From Sphingobacteriales bacterium (GTDB lineage Bacteria; Bacteroidota; Bacteroidia; Chitinophagales; Chitinophagaceae), in assembly GCA_016219985.1 (NCBI GenBank), contig JACRJO010000026.1:40284-104283 (forward strand): 64,000 nt of DNA. The letters run 5' to 3'. A program made the translations under genes and the position numbers. Each line of letters opens with the position of its first letter. Within the stretch, counting starts at the first letter, position 1. The notes beneath the pieces were generated by a model. It was not told the origin of the DNA, did not search any database, and saw nothing but the letters and a program-made list of their open reading frames with translations. Shown here one piece after another: positions 16,342 to 24,791 of the stretch.

Positions 16342-17247
16342 ATGGTAAAAAGCCGGTTTAATTTTATTTTTTATTTTCTCGTCTCTGTCTATTCGTCTTT
16401 TCTAATTGGTTCTCTTTTACTGCTTTTAGGCACTGGCAGTTTCAATTCAATAAAAGAGCCAGCAACACCTCAGATTGTGGGATTTATCCTGGTCCTGGTA
16501 ATAATTTTCTGGGGAGGCAGCACATTTATAAAAAAAGCATTTATTACTAAAACAGGGTCAGGGCAGATTATCCTGCAAGGTCTTTTTAAGAAAAGATCAA
16601 TAAGCGCCAGCGATATAACAGAAATCAATCCTTATGCAAAAGAGAATTTCTACAATATCACAGGCGAAGTCACCATCGTAACCAACATCACACTTGTAAC
16701 TGGCGAGAAAATTATTATTCCTGAAATACTTTACAAAAACAGCAAAGTTGTAAGGGAGGCTATCCAACATGAATTTGAAGACAAATTGCCGACAGCAGAC
16801 AAATATTATAAGTCACCCTACTTACCCGGTTTGCCAAAACAAAAATTCGCCGGAAATCCATGGTTCAGTTTCAACACAATCCTTTTAATAGGCCTGGCAG
16901 CGTTCTTTCTGTATAATGTTTCAAACAGTATATCCGGCAAAAACGGATGGATTTTCCTGCCAATTTTTATAGTCTTTTATATAGGATTTGGCTTCCAGAT
17001 GTTTTATTTCGTAATCAAGGATTCTGCCCTGACCGTCAGGAATCATTATTTCCCCTGGTATAAAAAAGCCTGCCCATTGGAAGATATTTCAATTGTAAGT
17101 TTTGAAACGCCCTACAGAAAATCCGAATCCCTCCGGATTTTCCGGCATGATCAGTCTTCTAACATCTACGGGGCGGGCAGCCTTCGGACAAAGGACTGGA
17201 ATCAGCTAAAAGCTGAATTCACAAAACTTGGCATTAGGATCCGCTAA
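16342..17247 (+). CDS. Predicted membrane protein, family not recognised
   Basis: 301 aa from the ATG at 16342 (MVKSRFNFIFYFLVS), preferred over 16306 because the membrane span starts there. About four hydrophobic segments: residues 8-30, 45-65, 180-198 and 208-228. The two soluble parts (GQIILQGLFKKRSISASDIT and DSALTVRNHYFPWYKKACPL) have the look of PH-like membrane-protein domains, where a bent beta sheet faces the membrane. More AT-rich than lpxA. It follows the ABC gene after 68 bases and ends at a strong hairpin. Function unknown. Confidence 0.6.
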   Translation: MVKSRFNFIFYFLVSVYSSFLIGSLLLLLGTGSFNSIKEPATPQIVGFILVLVIIFWGGSTFIKKAFITKTGSGQIILQGLFKKRSISASDITEINPYAKENFYNITGEVTIVTNITLVTGEKIIIPEILYKNSKVVREAIQHEFEDKLPTADKYYKSPYLPGLPKQKFAGNPWFSFNTILLIGLAAFFLYNVSNSISGKNGWIFLPIFIVFYIGFGFQMFYFVIKDSALTVRNHYFPWYKKACPLEDISIVSFETPYRKSESLRIFRHDQSSNIYGAGSLRTKDWNQLKAEFTKLGIRIR

Positions 17248-17283
17248 AATATGATAAAAGATATTGATGTCTTTTATCATATT
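17248..17283 (+). terminator. AT-rich hairpin terminator
   Basis: Perfect 14-bp arms (AATATGATAAAAGA and its complement) around an 8-base loop, starting on the base after the membrane protein stop. It separates the lpxA group from the copper-type locus. Confidence 0.7.
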
Positions 17284-17325
17284 ATTACCTGATATTTTTC
17301 ATCCCGGCAGATCGCGTTGTAGCTC

Positions 17326-17333
17326 TATATTTG
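17326..17333 (+). promoter_or_regulatory. Bacteroidota -7 element before the Cys-motif protein
   Basis: TATATTTG matches TAnnTTTG exactly. Transcription would start about 5-7 bases on, at or next to the GTG at 17339, so the message may have almost no leader. Confidence 0.5.
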
Positions 17334-17338
17334 CATCC

Positions 17339-17713
17339 GTGAAAAAGGGCATTGCTTTCATATTATTACTGGTTTTTACCCTGCAAACCTTCTATGCCTC
17401 GGCATTTACCATCTGGTTTTATGCTAACCGCAAAGCCATCGCCCAAAAACATTGTATCAATAAAAACAGGCCGGAACTGAAATGCGACGGCAAATGTTTT
17501 TTGAAAATGAAAATGCAGCAAACGGAACAACACCAGGATGAAGAAGCCCCGCTGCATGTAAAACAACAACTGGAAGGCAGCCCTTTTACCCCGGCGGCCG
17601 ACACCCCGGCGCTGCTAATCCCGGTATATAGCAACTCCTATAACAGCGGTTACCGGAGTTTCTACCAGTACCGGCACAGCCCCTCCATTTTCCATCCCCC
17701 GCTGAAGTCCTGA
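17339..17713 (+). CDS. Small Cys-motif protein, probable copper handling
   Basis: 124 aa from a GTG start. Start choice: the frame is open from 17264, but that ATG lies in the loop of the terminator hairpin, while VKKGIAFILLLVFTLQTFYA at 17339 is a proper signal peptide or membrane span just after a -7 element. The mature part has CINKNRPELKCDGKC (Cys39, Cys49, Cys53), a CxNKxxPxxxCxGKC pattern seen in small Bacteroidota proteins near metal-uptake receptors, followed by a charged tail. Two downstream genes (YtkA-like, OprC-like) point to copper. Biochemical role unproven. Confidence 0.65.
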   Translation: MKKGIAFILLLVFTLQTFYASAFTIWFYANRKAIAQKHCINKNRPELKCDGKCFLKMKMQQTEQHQDEEAPLHVKQQLEGSPFTPAADTPALLIPVYSNSYNSGYRSFYQYRHSPSIFHPPLKS

Positions 17714-17801
17714 CGCATCCCTTCTTTTATTGCCTCAGGGATACTGTTGCCTGCAGCAGCTGTTCCCCTATGCTATTCATTCATTTCTTCAACTTTAATT
17801 C

Positions 17802-18623
17802 ATGAAAAAATCAGTTTGTATTTTACTGCCCTTCTGTTTCCTTTCTGTATTCATCCTGCTTACCGCCTGCTCAAAAGATAAAGCGGACAATAACCCGACA
17901 GCCGGGATGACCAAAATCAGCGAAGGGTATGCTGCCGGCGCCGCCACCAAAGTGGAGATCTACAGCAAACAAAGCCATGTAAACACCGGTTACAATAAAT
18001 TCTATATCGCTCTCTATGATTCGGCCAGCGGCAACCGTGTGGAGGAAGCCCATATTCACCTCACCCCCGTTATGGACATGGGTATGATGCAGCACAATGC
18101 GCCTTTTGAAAACCCCGTTTCAGAAACCGCCTCGGGTCATTTATTTCCCTGCAGTGTCACTTTCGTCATGCCCTCCGGCAGCGGCAACTGGACCCTGGAA
18201 ATTGAAGTACACAACCATGTAACGGATAAAGAAGGAAGCCTGGTTCTTCCTGTTACGGTTACGGACCCGGCTAAATCAAGACAACAATCTTTTACGGCAA
18301 TGCATAACGGGGCGAAGTATTTTATTTCCCTGATCGAACCCTCCTCCCCCCGGGTTGGGATCAATGACCTGGAACTGGCTATTTACAAAAAAGAAGCCAT
18401 GGACAGCTGGCCGGCCGACAGCAGCCTGACCGTAACCATGATACCCGAAATGCCTTCCATGGGACATAGTTCCCCGAATAATGTAAACCCCGTGCATACA
18501 GGTAACGGGCATTATAAAGGAAAAGTAAATTTTACCATGACCGGCCTGTGGCGTCTGAACCTCGACTTCATGTCCGGCAGTGCCGTGGCTGATACCACCC
18601 GTTTTTTTGATGTTGAATTTTAG
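17802..18623 (+). CDS. Lipoprotein with two YtkA-like domains, probable copper binding
   Basis: 273-aa lipoprotein, lipobox LLTACS (Cys23). Two Ig-like YtkA-type halves: residues about 45-135 (VEIYSKQSHVNTGYNKFYIA, EEAHIHLTPVMDMGMMQHNA) and about 165-270 (FISLIEPSSPRVGINDLELA, VTMIPEMPSMGHSSPNNVNP, GLWRLNLDF). Met and His are dense in both (MDMGMMQH, EMPSMGH), which fits Cu(I)/Cu(II) binding in the periplasm. A hairpin separates it from the receptor gene 51 bases on, same strand. Confidence 0.75.
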   Translation: MKKSVCILLPFCFLSVFILLTACSKDKADNNPTAGMTKISEGYAAGAATKVEIYSKQSHVNTGYNKFYIALYDSASGNRVEEAHIHLTPVMDMGMMQHNAPFENPVSETASGHLFPCSVTFVMPSGSGNWTLEIEVHNHVTDKEGSLVLPVTVTDPAKSRQQSFTAMHNGAKYFISLIEPSSPRVGINDLELAIYKKEAMDSWPADSSLTVTMIPEMPSMGHSSPNNVNPVHTGNGHYKGKVNFTMTGLWRLNLDFMSGSAVADTTRFFDVEF

Positions 18624-18635
18624 TAGTTAAGAAAC

Positions 18636-18663
18636 AGCAGGCGGGAAAACCCGCCTGCTTTTA
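18636..18663 (+). terminator. Hairpin with T-run between lipoprotein and receptor genes
   Basis: Perfect 10-bp stem AGCAGGCGGG, loop AAAA, then a short TTTT run. It sits 13 bases after the lipoprotein stop and 12 bases before the receptor ATG. It may lower receptor expression relative to the lipoprotein, or end the transcript. Confidence 0.65.
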
Positions 18664-18674
18664 AATTCATTCAA

Positions 18675-20693
18675 ATGAAACAACTATTTCTCTTAGTTTC
18701 CTTTTCCTTGTGTTTACAGGCCGGCGCCCAGGTACCTGTTTCCACGATGAGCGATGACAGCAGCCGCAGCATTGAACTCCGTGAAATACAGGTCAGCAGC
18801 AAAGAACCGGGCAACCGCCAGCGGATGCTTCATTTTTACCGGGCCAACCAGTCCTCCACACTGGAAGACATCCTTTCAAGGCTGCCTGAATTGTCCCTGC
18901 TGCGGAGGGGAAGCTATGGTATGGAACCGGCAATCCGCTCCTTATCCGGCGGCCAGATCAATGTACTAGTTGACGGAATGCGGATACACGGCGCCTGTAC
19001 CGATAAAATGGACCCGGCCACAATCTATATTGAACCCCTCAACCTGGAAAACCTGCAATTGCAAACCGGTACCACGGGTTTTGTAAACGGCTCCGCTATC
19101 GGTGGTACCCTTAACCTGAAAACAGCGATCCCCGTTTGTCACCCGGGTAAGAAAATAAACGGAACGATCAGCAGCGGCTACCAGTCAGCCGCCCGCAGCA
19201 TACACGATGCATTCCAGCTGAATTACAGTGCCAATAAATGGGCATTCCTGGGAACCGCCAGCTACCGGAAAAGCAATCCTTACCGCATCGGGGGCGGAGA
19301 AAAGATCGCTTTTTCACAGTATGAAAAAATCAATTACTCCTTTGCATCCACCTTCCGACTGAATGCCTTCAGTCGTATAAAAGCAGATTATATCGGTGAT
19401 AACGGGTGGAATACCGGTTACCCGGCATTGCCAATGGATGTGGGATACGCAGTGGCAAGAATCGGGGCCCTGAGCCTGCAGCATGACAAACCCGGTCGTC
19501 CTGTTTACCGGTGGCAGGTAAAACTCTATGCCAACCAGGTAAGGCATTATATGGATGATACCCATCGTCCCGCCGTGCCTGTGCACATGGATATGCCCGG
19601 CCGCAGTCTCACCTTCGGCCTGTTTGCAGAAGGGGAATTGAAATTAAACAGCAGGCAGGAGCTTCATATTATCGCCGACGCCTCCTCCACCCGGCTCAGG
19701 GCATCGATGACCATGTACGAACCGGGGCAGTTGCCCATGTATATGCTGACCTGGCCGGATAACCGGAAAAACCAGTATGGCGCAGGGCTGAACTGGTCTT
19801 ACAGGGCCGACAGCAACTGGCTGTTGCAATCCGCTCTCCGGCTGGATTATGTCAGTACTGCACTCAGCAGCCGGGAAGCAAAGGATCATATCAGTGTACT
19901 GGGATTTACCAATGCTTCCAGGAATGAAATACTGAAAAATATCTCCTTTACAGCAAACCGGAAACTCAGCCAATGGCTGAAAAGTTCCGTTTCCCTTGGC
20001 TATGCAGAACGAATGCCAACTGCCACTGAATTGTATGGCTTTTATTTATTCAATGCCCAGGACGGGTATGACTATACCGGCAACCCGGGATTAAAACCCG
20101 AGCAGTCCATCCAGGGCGAAGTATCCGTTTTAATTCATGGAAAAAAAGGGCAGTTCAGGGCCGGGGTTTTTTACAATCATATCGCTCATTTTATCAGCGG
20201 TGCCGTCAATCCCTCCTTCAGCAGTATGACCGCCGGGGCTAACGGCGTTAAAACATACGAAGCCCTTCCCGGGGCAAGGCTGGCGGGTATTGAAAGCAGC
20301 CTGCTGCTGAAACCCCTCTCCCGGCTCGATATCGTATCCACGTTACGGTACACTGACGGACGGGACCACAATGGGGATCCGCTGCCTATGATCGCCCCGC
20401 TCAAAAATACCAGCTCCGTACGGTACCAGTTCAGCAAAGTTTTCCTGCAACTGGAAACAGAAACAGCCGCTGACCAGCGCCGGATCAGCCGCAAATATGG
20501 GGAAGACAAAACGAATGGCTATATCCTGTTTCATCTCCGGAGTGGTTTCAGTTTCCTGCTGGCAGGTAAAAAAACGGATCTCCAGTTTGGCGTGGAGAAC
20601 CTGTTTGACAAAAAATACCATGAGCACCTCGACTGGGGAAATGTGGCGAGGCCGGGCCGGAATGGGTATGTGATGGTGAAATGGCAGTTTTGA
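18675..20693 (+). CDS. TonB-dependent outer-membrane receptor, OprC-like (copper)
   Basis: 672 aa with signal peptide MKQLFLLVSFSLCLQAGAQ, plug domain (STLEDILSRLPELSLLRRGS, SLSGGQINVLVDGMRIHG) and a long barrel ending in MVKWQF with a terminal Phe. Plug segment GACTDKMDPATIYIE has Cys108 and Met112, a CxxxM pair; HYM at 291-293, in VRHYMDDTHRP, gives HxM. Together they match the CxxxM-HxM copper site known in Pseudomonas OprC/NosA. The HMDM at 304-307 adds more ligands. Copper import is therefore inferred; the upstream YtkA-like and Cys-motif proteins agree. The classic N-terminal TonB box was not pinned down. Confidence 0.85.
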   Translation: MKQLFLLVSFSLCLQAGAQVPVSTMSDDSSRSIELREIQVSSKEPGNRQRMLHFYRANQSSTLEDILSRLPELSLLRRGSYGMEPAIRSLSGGQINVLVDGMRIHGACTDKMDPATIYIEPLNLENLQLQTGTTGFVNGSAIGGTLNLKTAIPVCHPGKKINGTISSGYQSAARSIHDAFQLNYSANKWAFLGTASYRKSNPYRIGGGEKIAFSQYEKINYSFASTFRLNAFSRIKADYIGDNGWNTGYPALPMDVGYAVARIGALSLQHDKPGRPVYRWQVKLYANQVRHYMDDTHRPAVPVHMDMPGRSLTFGLFAEGELKLNSRQELHIIADASSTRLRASMTMYEPGQLPMYMLTWPDNRKNQYGAGLNWSYRADSNWLLQSALRLDYVSTALSSREAKDHISVLGFTNASRNEILKNISFTANRKLSQWLKSSVSLGYAERMPTATELYGFYLFNAQDGYDYTGNPGLKPEQSIQGEVSVLIHGKKGQFRAGVFYNHIAHFISGAVNPSFSSMTAGANGVKTYEALPGARLAGIESSLLLKPLSRLDIVSTLRYTDGRDHNGDPLPMIAPLKNTSSVRYQFSKVFLQLETETAADQRRISRKYGEDKTNGYILFHLRSGFSFLLAGKKTDLQFGVENLFDKKYHEHLDWGNVARPGRNGYVMVKWQF

Positions 20694-20694
20694 T

Positions 20695-20773
20695 GTTGAC
20701 AGGTTAACAAGTTGAAAGGTTGACAGGGAACCTTCTAAGGAGGCATCCCTGTTAACTTATCAACCTGTCAACT
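20695..20773. repeat. Octamer-word inverted repeat between convergent genes
   Basis: Four 8-bp words of the GTTGACAG type (20695-20726), then about 20 bases, then the reverse-complement series (20745-20773, TCCCTGTTAAC and TCAACCTGTCAAC). The arms can pair over about 30 bp with mismatches. It fills the gap between two genes running toward each other and could end both transcripts. Confidence 0.75.
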
Positions 20774-21987
20774 TACCGCTGACTCGCGATCAATAGATTC
20801 AAATCGGTATACTTCAGGTCGAAGCGCTGGCTGAGGTAAAAATTAGTGAGCGCGCCTTTGAAGAGATAGATCCCGCTGCGCAGGTGCAGTTTATGCCAGA
20901 CCAGGTTTTCAAACCCGCCTTCTTCACCGGCTTCCAGTAACAAAGGCATCAGCACATTGCTGATGGCCTGGGAAGCAGTGCGGGAAAACCCGGAGGGGAT
21001 ATTGGGAACACAATAATGGATCACCCCGTATTTCATAAAAATGGGATGCTCATGCGATGTGATTTCAGAAGTTTCAAAACAACCGCCGCGGTCAATACTT
21101 ACATCGATGATCACCGAACCGGGCCGCATATTGCTGACCATCTCTTCCGTCACCACCAATGGCGTTCTCCCGGTCTGGGAGCCCAGCGCCCCCACGGCCA
21201 CTTCGCAGGTCTTGAGCTGCTTGGCCAGCAAACGGGGCTCGATCACCGAGGTCCACATCCGCTGACCGATATTGTTCTGTAATCTTTTCAACCGGTAAAC
21301 ACTGTTGTCAAATACTTTTACCGAAGCGCCCAGCGCCAGGGCCGCCCGGGCTGCGTACTCTCCCACGATCCCGGCCCCGATGATAATAACCTTGGTGGGA
21401 GCGATCCCGGAAATACCACCCAGCAACACCCCTTTCCCGTGGTTAGCCGAACCGAGGTACTGGGCCGCGATCAGCATCACGGCGCTGCCCGCGATCTCGC
21501 TCATGCTGCGGACAATGGGATAGGAATCACTGTCATCCTTCAGGTTCTCGAAGGAAATCGCGGTGACTCTTTTTTCCATCATCTTCTCCAGGATGGCGGC
21601 TTTCATCACGGTAAGATGGATGGGAGAAATAATGATCTGGTTCAGCTGCAGGAGCGGCAGGTCTTCATCAATGATCGGCGCACTCTTGACCAGGATCGGG
21701 GCCTTAAATACCGATTCCCGGTCATATACGATTTTCGCCCCGGCCTCACTGTAATCCTTATCCCGGAAATGCGAGGCTTCTCCCGCATTGTGCTCAATCA
21801 GCACCTGGTGGCCGTTGCTCACCAGCACGCTCACTGCATCCGGTGTGAGGGCCACCCGGTTCTCCTGGAAAGCGATCTCCTTGGGGATCCCGATCATCAT
21901 ACCCTCTGTTTTGGGGCGAATGTCGAGGGTCTCCTCCAGGGTTTCATAACTGAAAGAAGTACTTATTTTGGGTTTTTGCTGGCTCAT
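20773..21987 (-). CDS. ald: Alanine dehydrogenase
   Basis: NAD-dependent interconversion of L-alanine and pyruvate with ammonia. The 404 aa are longer than the usual 370 by an N-terminal piece of about 30 residues (MSQQKPKISTSFSYETLEET). Seen: IGIPKEIAFQENRVALTPDA, VLVKSAPI (substrate Lys), IISPIHLTV (active-site His), and the NAD-binding IIIGAGIVGEYAARAALALG near the centre. It lies 43 bases downstream of tsaE on the same strand. A related transhydrogenase alpha subunit is unlikely, since no beta subunit is nearby. Confidence 0.92.
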   Translation of the reverse strand: MSQQKPKISTSFSYETLEETLDIRPKTEGMMIGIPKEIAFQENRVALTPDAVSVLVSNGHQVLIEHNAGEASHFRDKDYSEAGAKIVYDRESVFKAPILVKSAPIIDEDLPLLQLNQIIISPIHLTVMKAAILEKMMEKRVTAISFENLKDDSDSYPIVRSMSEIAGSAVMLIAAQYLGSANHGKGVLLGGISGIAPTKVIIIGAGIVGEYAARAALALGASVKVFDNSVYRLKRLQNNIGQRMWTSVIEPRLLAKQLKTCEVAVGALGSQTGRTPLVVTEEMVSNMRPGSVIIDVSIDRGGCFETSEITSHEHPIFMKYGVIHYCVPNIPSGFSRTASQAISNVLMPLLLEAGEEGGFENLVWHKLHLRSGIYLFKGALTNFYLSQRFDLKYTDLNLLIASQR

Positions 21988-22030
21988 GAACTTGGTTGCA
22001 ATGGTTAGCAGACGGTCTGATCAAAGCTAC

Positions 22031-22456
22031 TCAATTATCGGCGATTTTGAGCCTTCTTGTTGTACCATCAACCAGCTCAATATAGACATGCACCGTATTT
22101 TCCGGGAAAATACCGGGCGCCCTTTCCGGCCATTCCACCAGGCAGACAGAGCCGCTGTAAAGGGCATCTTCCACCCCGGCTCTTTGCGCTTCCTCCTCAT
22201 CATTCAGCCGGTAAAGGTCCATATGATATAGCGGTTTTTTCCGCCCGTCTTCCCCGTACGCATACTCATTGATGATGGAATAACTGGGGCTGCCCACGAC
22301 ATCCTTCACGCCTTTGGTTTCGCAAAGCGCATGGATAAACGTGGTCTTTCCCGCTCCCATAGGCCCATGAAAAGCAAAAACCCGGGCCCCTCCCGCCTTT
22401 TTCCAAAAGGACCGGGCCGTTTCATTTAACTGATCCAGTGTAAACTGCCATTCCAC
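22031..22456 (-). CDS. tsaE: tRNA threonylcarbamoyladenosine biosynthesis ATPase TsaE
   Basis: Small P-loop ATPase that works with TsaB and TsaD to make t6A37 on ANN-decoding tRNAs. The 141 aa are the usual length. Seen: Walker A GPMGAGKTTFIHAL (about residues 29-42), VGSPSYSIINEY, PLYHMDLYRL and VCLVEWPER. Divergent from the P-type ATPase gene (92-base gap) and upstream of ald. Confidence 0.93.
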   Translation of the reverse strand: MEWQFTLDQLNETARSFWKKAGGARVFAFHGPMGAGKTTFIHALCETKGVKDVVGSPSYSIINEYAYGEDGRKKPLYHMDLYRLNDEEEAQRAGVEDALYSGSVCLVEWPERAPGIFPENTVHVYIELVDGTTRRLKIADN

Positions 22457-22536
22457 CGGGCAAATTTAGGGCGGATATAGCAACGATGTTGTAAACATAT
22501 TCCCGGATAAGGAAAAGACCGGTTTTCCCCTTTCGG

Positions 22537-22544
22537 TAAATTTG
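22537..22544 (+). promoter_or_regulatory. Bacteroidota -7 element before the P-type ATPase
   Basis: TAAATTTG matches TAnnTTTG exactly and ends 4 bases before the ATG at 22549. The transcript would start inside or right at the start codon, so a leaderless or near-leaderless message is predicted. Confidence 0.5.
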
Positions 22545-22548
22545 TAGT

Positions 22549-24669
22549 ATGGAAAAAGTTCAATGGAAGGTTGAGGGGATGGACTGTACCACCTGTGCCC
22601 TCAATATTCATAAATACCTGGAGAAAAAAGGAGCCCGTAACATTAAAGTGAATTTTGCCACGGGTGATGTGAGTTTTGAAAACAACGGGGAGAATGCCGT
22701 GGAAAAATTAGCCGCCGGGATCCACGGGCTTGGTTATTCCGTAGCCGGGCAGCAGGCTGCCGGGGCTGCTGATAAAAAACCATTTCTTTCCACCCACCTG
22801 CAGCGCTTCTGGTTCTGTTTTCCTTTCACCGCCCTCTTAATGCTCCACATGATACCGGGCCTCCGGGTTCACTGGCTGATGGATCATTGGGTACAACTAA
22901 CCCTGACCATCCCGGTTTACCTGGTTGGTATGAACTTTTTTGGGAAAAGCGCCTGGAAAAGTATCCGTAACCGGATGCCGAATATGAATGTGCTGATTGC
23001 CGTGGGCGCCACCGCGGCCTTTATCTACAGTCTTTATGGTTCCCTGACCGGGCAGCCCGAACAATATATGTTTTATGAAACGGCCGCCACCATCATCACC
23101 CTGGTCTTCCTGGGAAATTACCTGGAGGACGCATCGATCGCTTCCACGCAACGGGAACTGAACAAACTGGCCAAATCGCAGAAAGTGATGGCCAATATGA
23201 TCGCGTTTGATGAGGAACACAAAGAACAAATATTCCCCGTAGAAAATACCCAGTTGCGGGTGGGCGACTTGTTGCTCATCCGGAGCGGCGAACAGGTGCC
23301 GATCGACTGCAAGATCCTCTGGGGAGATGTACACGTAAACGAATCCATCATCACCGGGGAAAGCCTGCCGGTGCACAAATATGCCAAAGACAAACTGATC
23401 GGTGGCAGTGTGATCACGGATGGAACTGTAAAGACCCAGGTGACCGCGGTCGGGGAAGATACTGTACTGTCGGGAATCCTGAATATGGTCAAACAGGCCC
23501 AGGGGGAAAAACCTCCTGTACAGCAATTAGCGGATAAGATCAGCGCCATATTCATCCCCATCGTACTGGTCATTGCTGTTTCCACCCTCGTGATCAGCTG
23601 GGTCGTATTGAAAGAATTTACACCGGCCCTGATGCGGAGCATCGCGGTACTGGTCATCGCCTGTCCCTGCGCCATGGGCCTCGCCACACCCGCAGCCATT
23701 GCCGTGGGACTCGGCCGCGCTGCCAAAACCGGCATTCTTTTCCGGAATGCCACCAGCCTGGAAACCTTCAAGGATATCAGGCAGGTGGTGTTTGATAAAA
23801 CAGGAACCCTGACCACCGGTGATTTCACCATCGGCAACTGGAAGATCACGCAGGACTCCGTTCCTGAAGAGGATTTTAAGAAAATCGTTTTCTCCCTGGA
23901 GAAATATTCCAATCACCCGATCGCCAAATGCATCAGCGATGCCTGGAAAAGCCGGGATCCCATCGTTTGGAAAAAAATTGAGGAAATAAAAGGGCTGGGT
24001 ATGCAGGCCGAGGATAAAGAAGGTAACCAGTACACGGCCGGTTCTTATAAAACGGCGGCAGGGCTTATCAGGGAAGATACCCATAATGTGTACCTCCTGC
24101 GAAACGGCGCCCTGCTCGGCTGGATCGATGTAACAGATGAACTCCGGCCCGAAGCGAAAGCGGTAGTGGAATACCTGCACAGCAAGCATATCAGTACGAT
24201 CCTGCTGAGCGGCGATCGTCTTTCCAAGTGCAACCAGCTGGCTGTTCAACTCGGTATTGATACCGTAATCGCCGAACAAAGTCCCGAACAGAAACTGGGC
24301 AAGATCGCCGAGCTGAGTGAGAAAATGCCTACAGCGATGGTGGGTGACGGGATCAATGATGCCCCGGCCCTGGCCAAGGCTACTATTGGCATTTCCATGA
24401 ATGATGCTTCCCAGATCGCCGTACAAAGCGCCCAGGTGGTGCTGATGAATCATGGTTTAAAAAACCTGCCTACTGCACTTGGCCTGGGTAAACATACCTA
24501 CCTTACCATCAAACAGAATCTCTTCTGGGCCTTTGCCTATAATATCGTAGCGATACCGGTAGCCGCGCTGGGCTTCCTCACTCCCACTTTCGGCGCCCTG
24601 GTCATGGGGCTCAGCGATGTGGTACTGGCCGTTAATTCCGTCCGGTTATTTGTCAAGAAGGTGGTATAA
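22549..24669 (+). CDS. copA: Copper-type P1B ATPase
   Basis: Inner-membrane pump that exports Cu(I), 706 aa. In order: one N-terminal HMA domain with GMDCTTC (about residues 10-16), eight expected spans, the TGES actuator loop (IITGESLPVH), the membrane metal motif CPC in VIACPCAMGLATP, the phosphorylated Asp in FDKTGTLTT, the HP dipeptide in YSNHPIAK, hinge MVGDGINDAPAL, and YN in the seventh span. The last span reads MGLSDVVLAVNSVR, where classic CopA has MxxSS; the Asp variant occurs by memory in Bacteroidota, so copper stays the best call. Confidence 0.9.
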   Translation: MEKVQWKVEGMDCTTCALNIHKYLEKKGARNIKVNFATGDVSFENNGENAVEKLAAGIHGLGYSVAGQQAAGAADKKPFLSTHLQRFWFCFPFTALLMLHMIPGLRVHWLMDHWVQLTLTIPVYLVGMNFFGKSAWKSIRNRMPNMNVLIAVGATAAFIYSLYGSLTGQPEQYMFYETAATIITLVFLGNYLEDASIASTQRELNKLAKSQKVMANMIAFDEEHKEQIFPVENTQLRVGDLLLIRSGEQVPIDCKILWGDVHVNESIITGESLPVHKYAKDKLIGGSVITDGTVKTQVTAVGEDTVLSGILNMVKQAQGEKPPVQQLADKISAIFIPIVLVIAVSTLVISWVVLKEFTPALMRSIAVLVIACPCAMGLATPAAIAVGLGRAAKTGILFRNATSLETFKDIRQVVFDKTGTLTTGDFTIGNWKITQDSVPEEDFKKIVFSLEKYSNHPIAKCISDAWKSRDPIVWKKIEEIKGLGMQAEDKEGNQYTAGSYKTAAGLIREDTHNVYLLRNGALLGWIDVTDELRPEAKAVVEYLHSKHISTILLSGDRLSKCNQLAVQLGIDTVIAEQSPEQKLGKIAELSEKMPTAMVGDGINDAPALAKATIGISMNDASQIAVQSAQVVLMNHGLKNLPTALGLGKHTYLTIKQNLFWAFAYNIVAIPVAALGFLTPTFGALVMGLSDVVLAVNSVRLFVKKVV

Positions 24670-24791
24670 CCCGCTATGAAAGATGCCGGCATACTATCAC
24701 GGGCGGAAGAAAGGGCGCTGAACCAGAGAACGGGTCCTGTTCAGGAAATCCACAGTCCCGCAACAATGATGTAATTTGTCGCCCTGATATT

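Noticed and set aside
17264..17338. Start at the ATG 17264 for the Cys-motif protein
   Set aside because: It lies inside the upstream terminator hairpin, and the residues before the GTG have no signal-peptide character.
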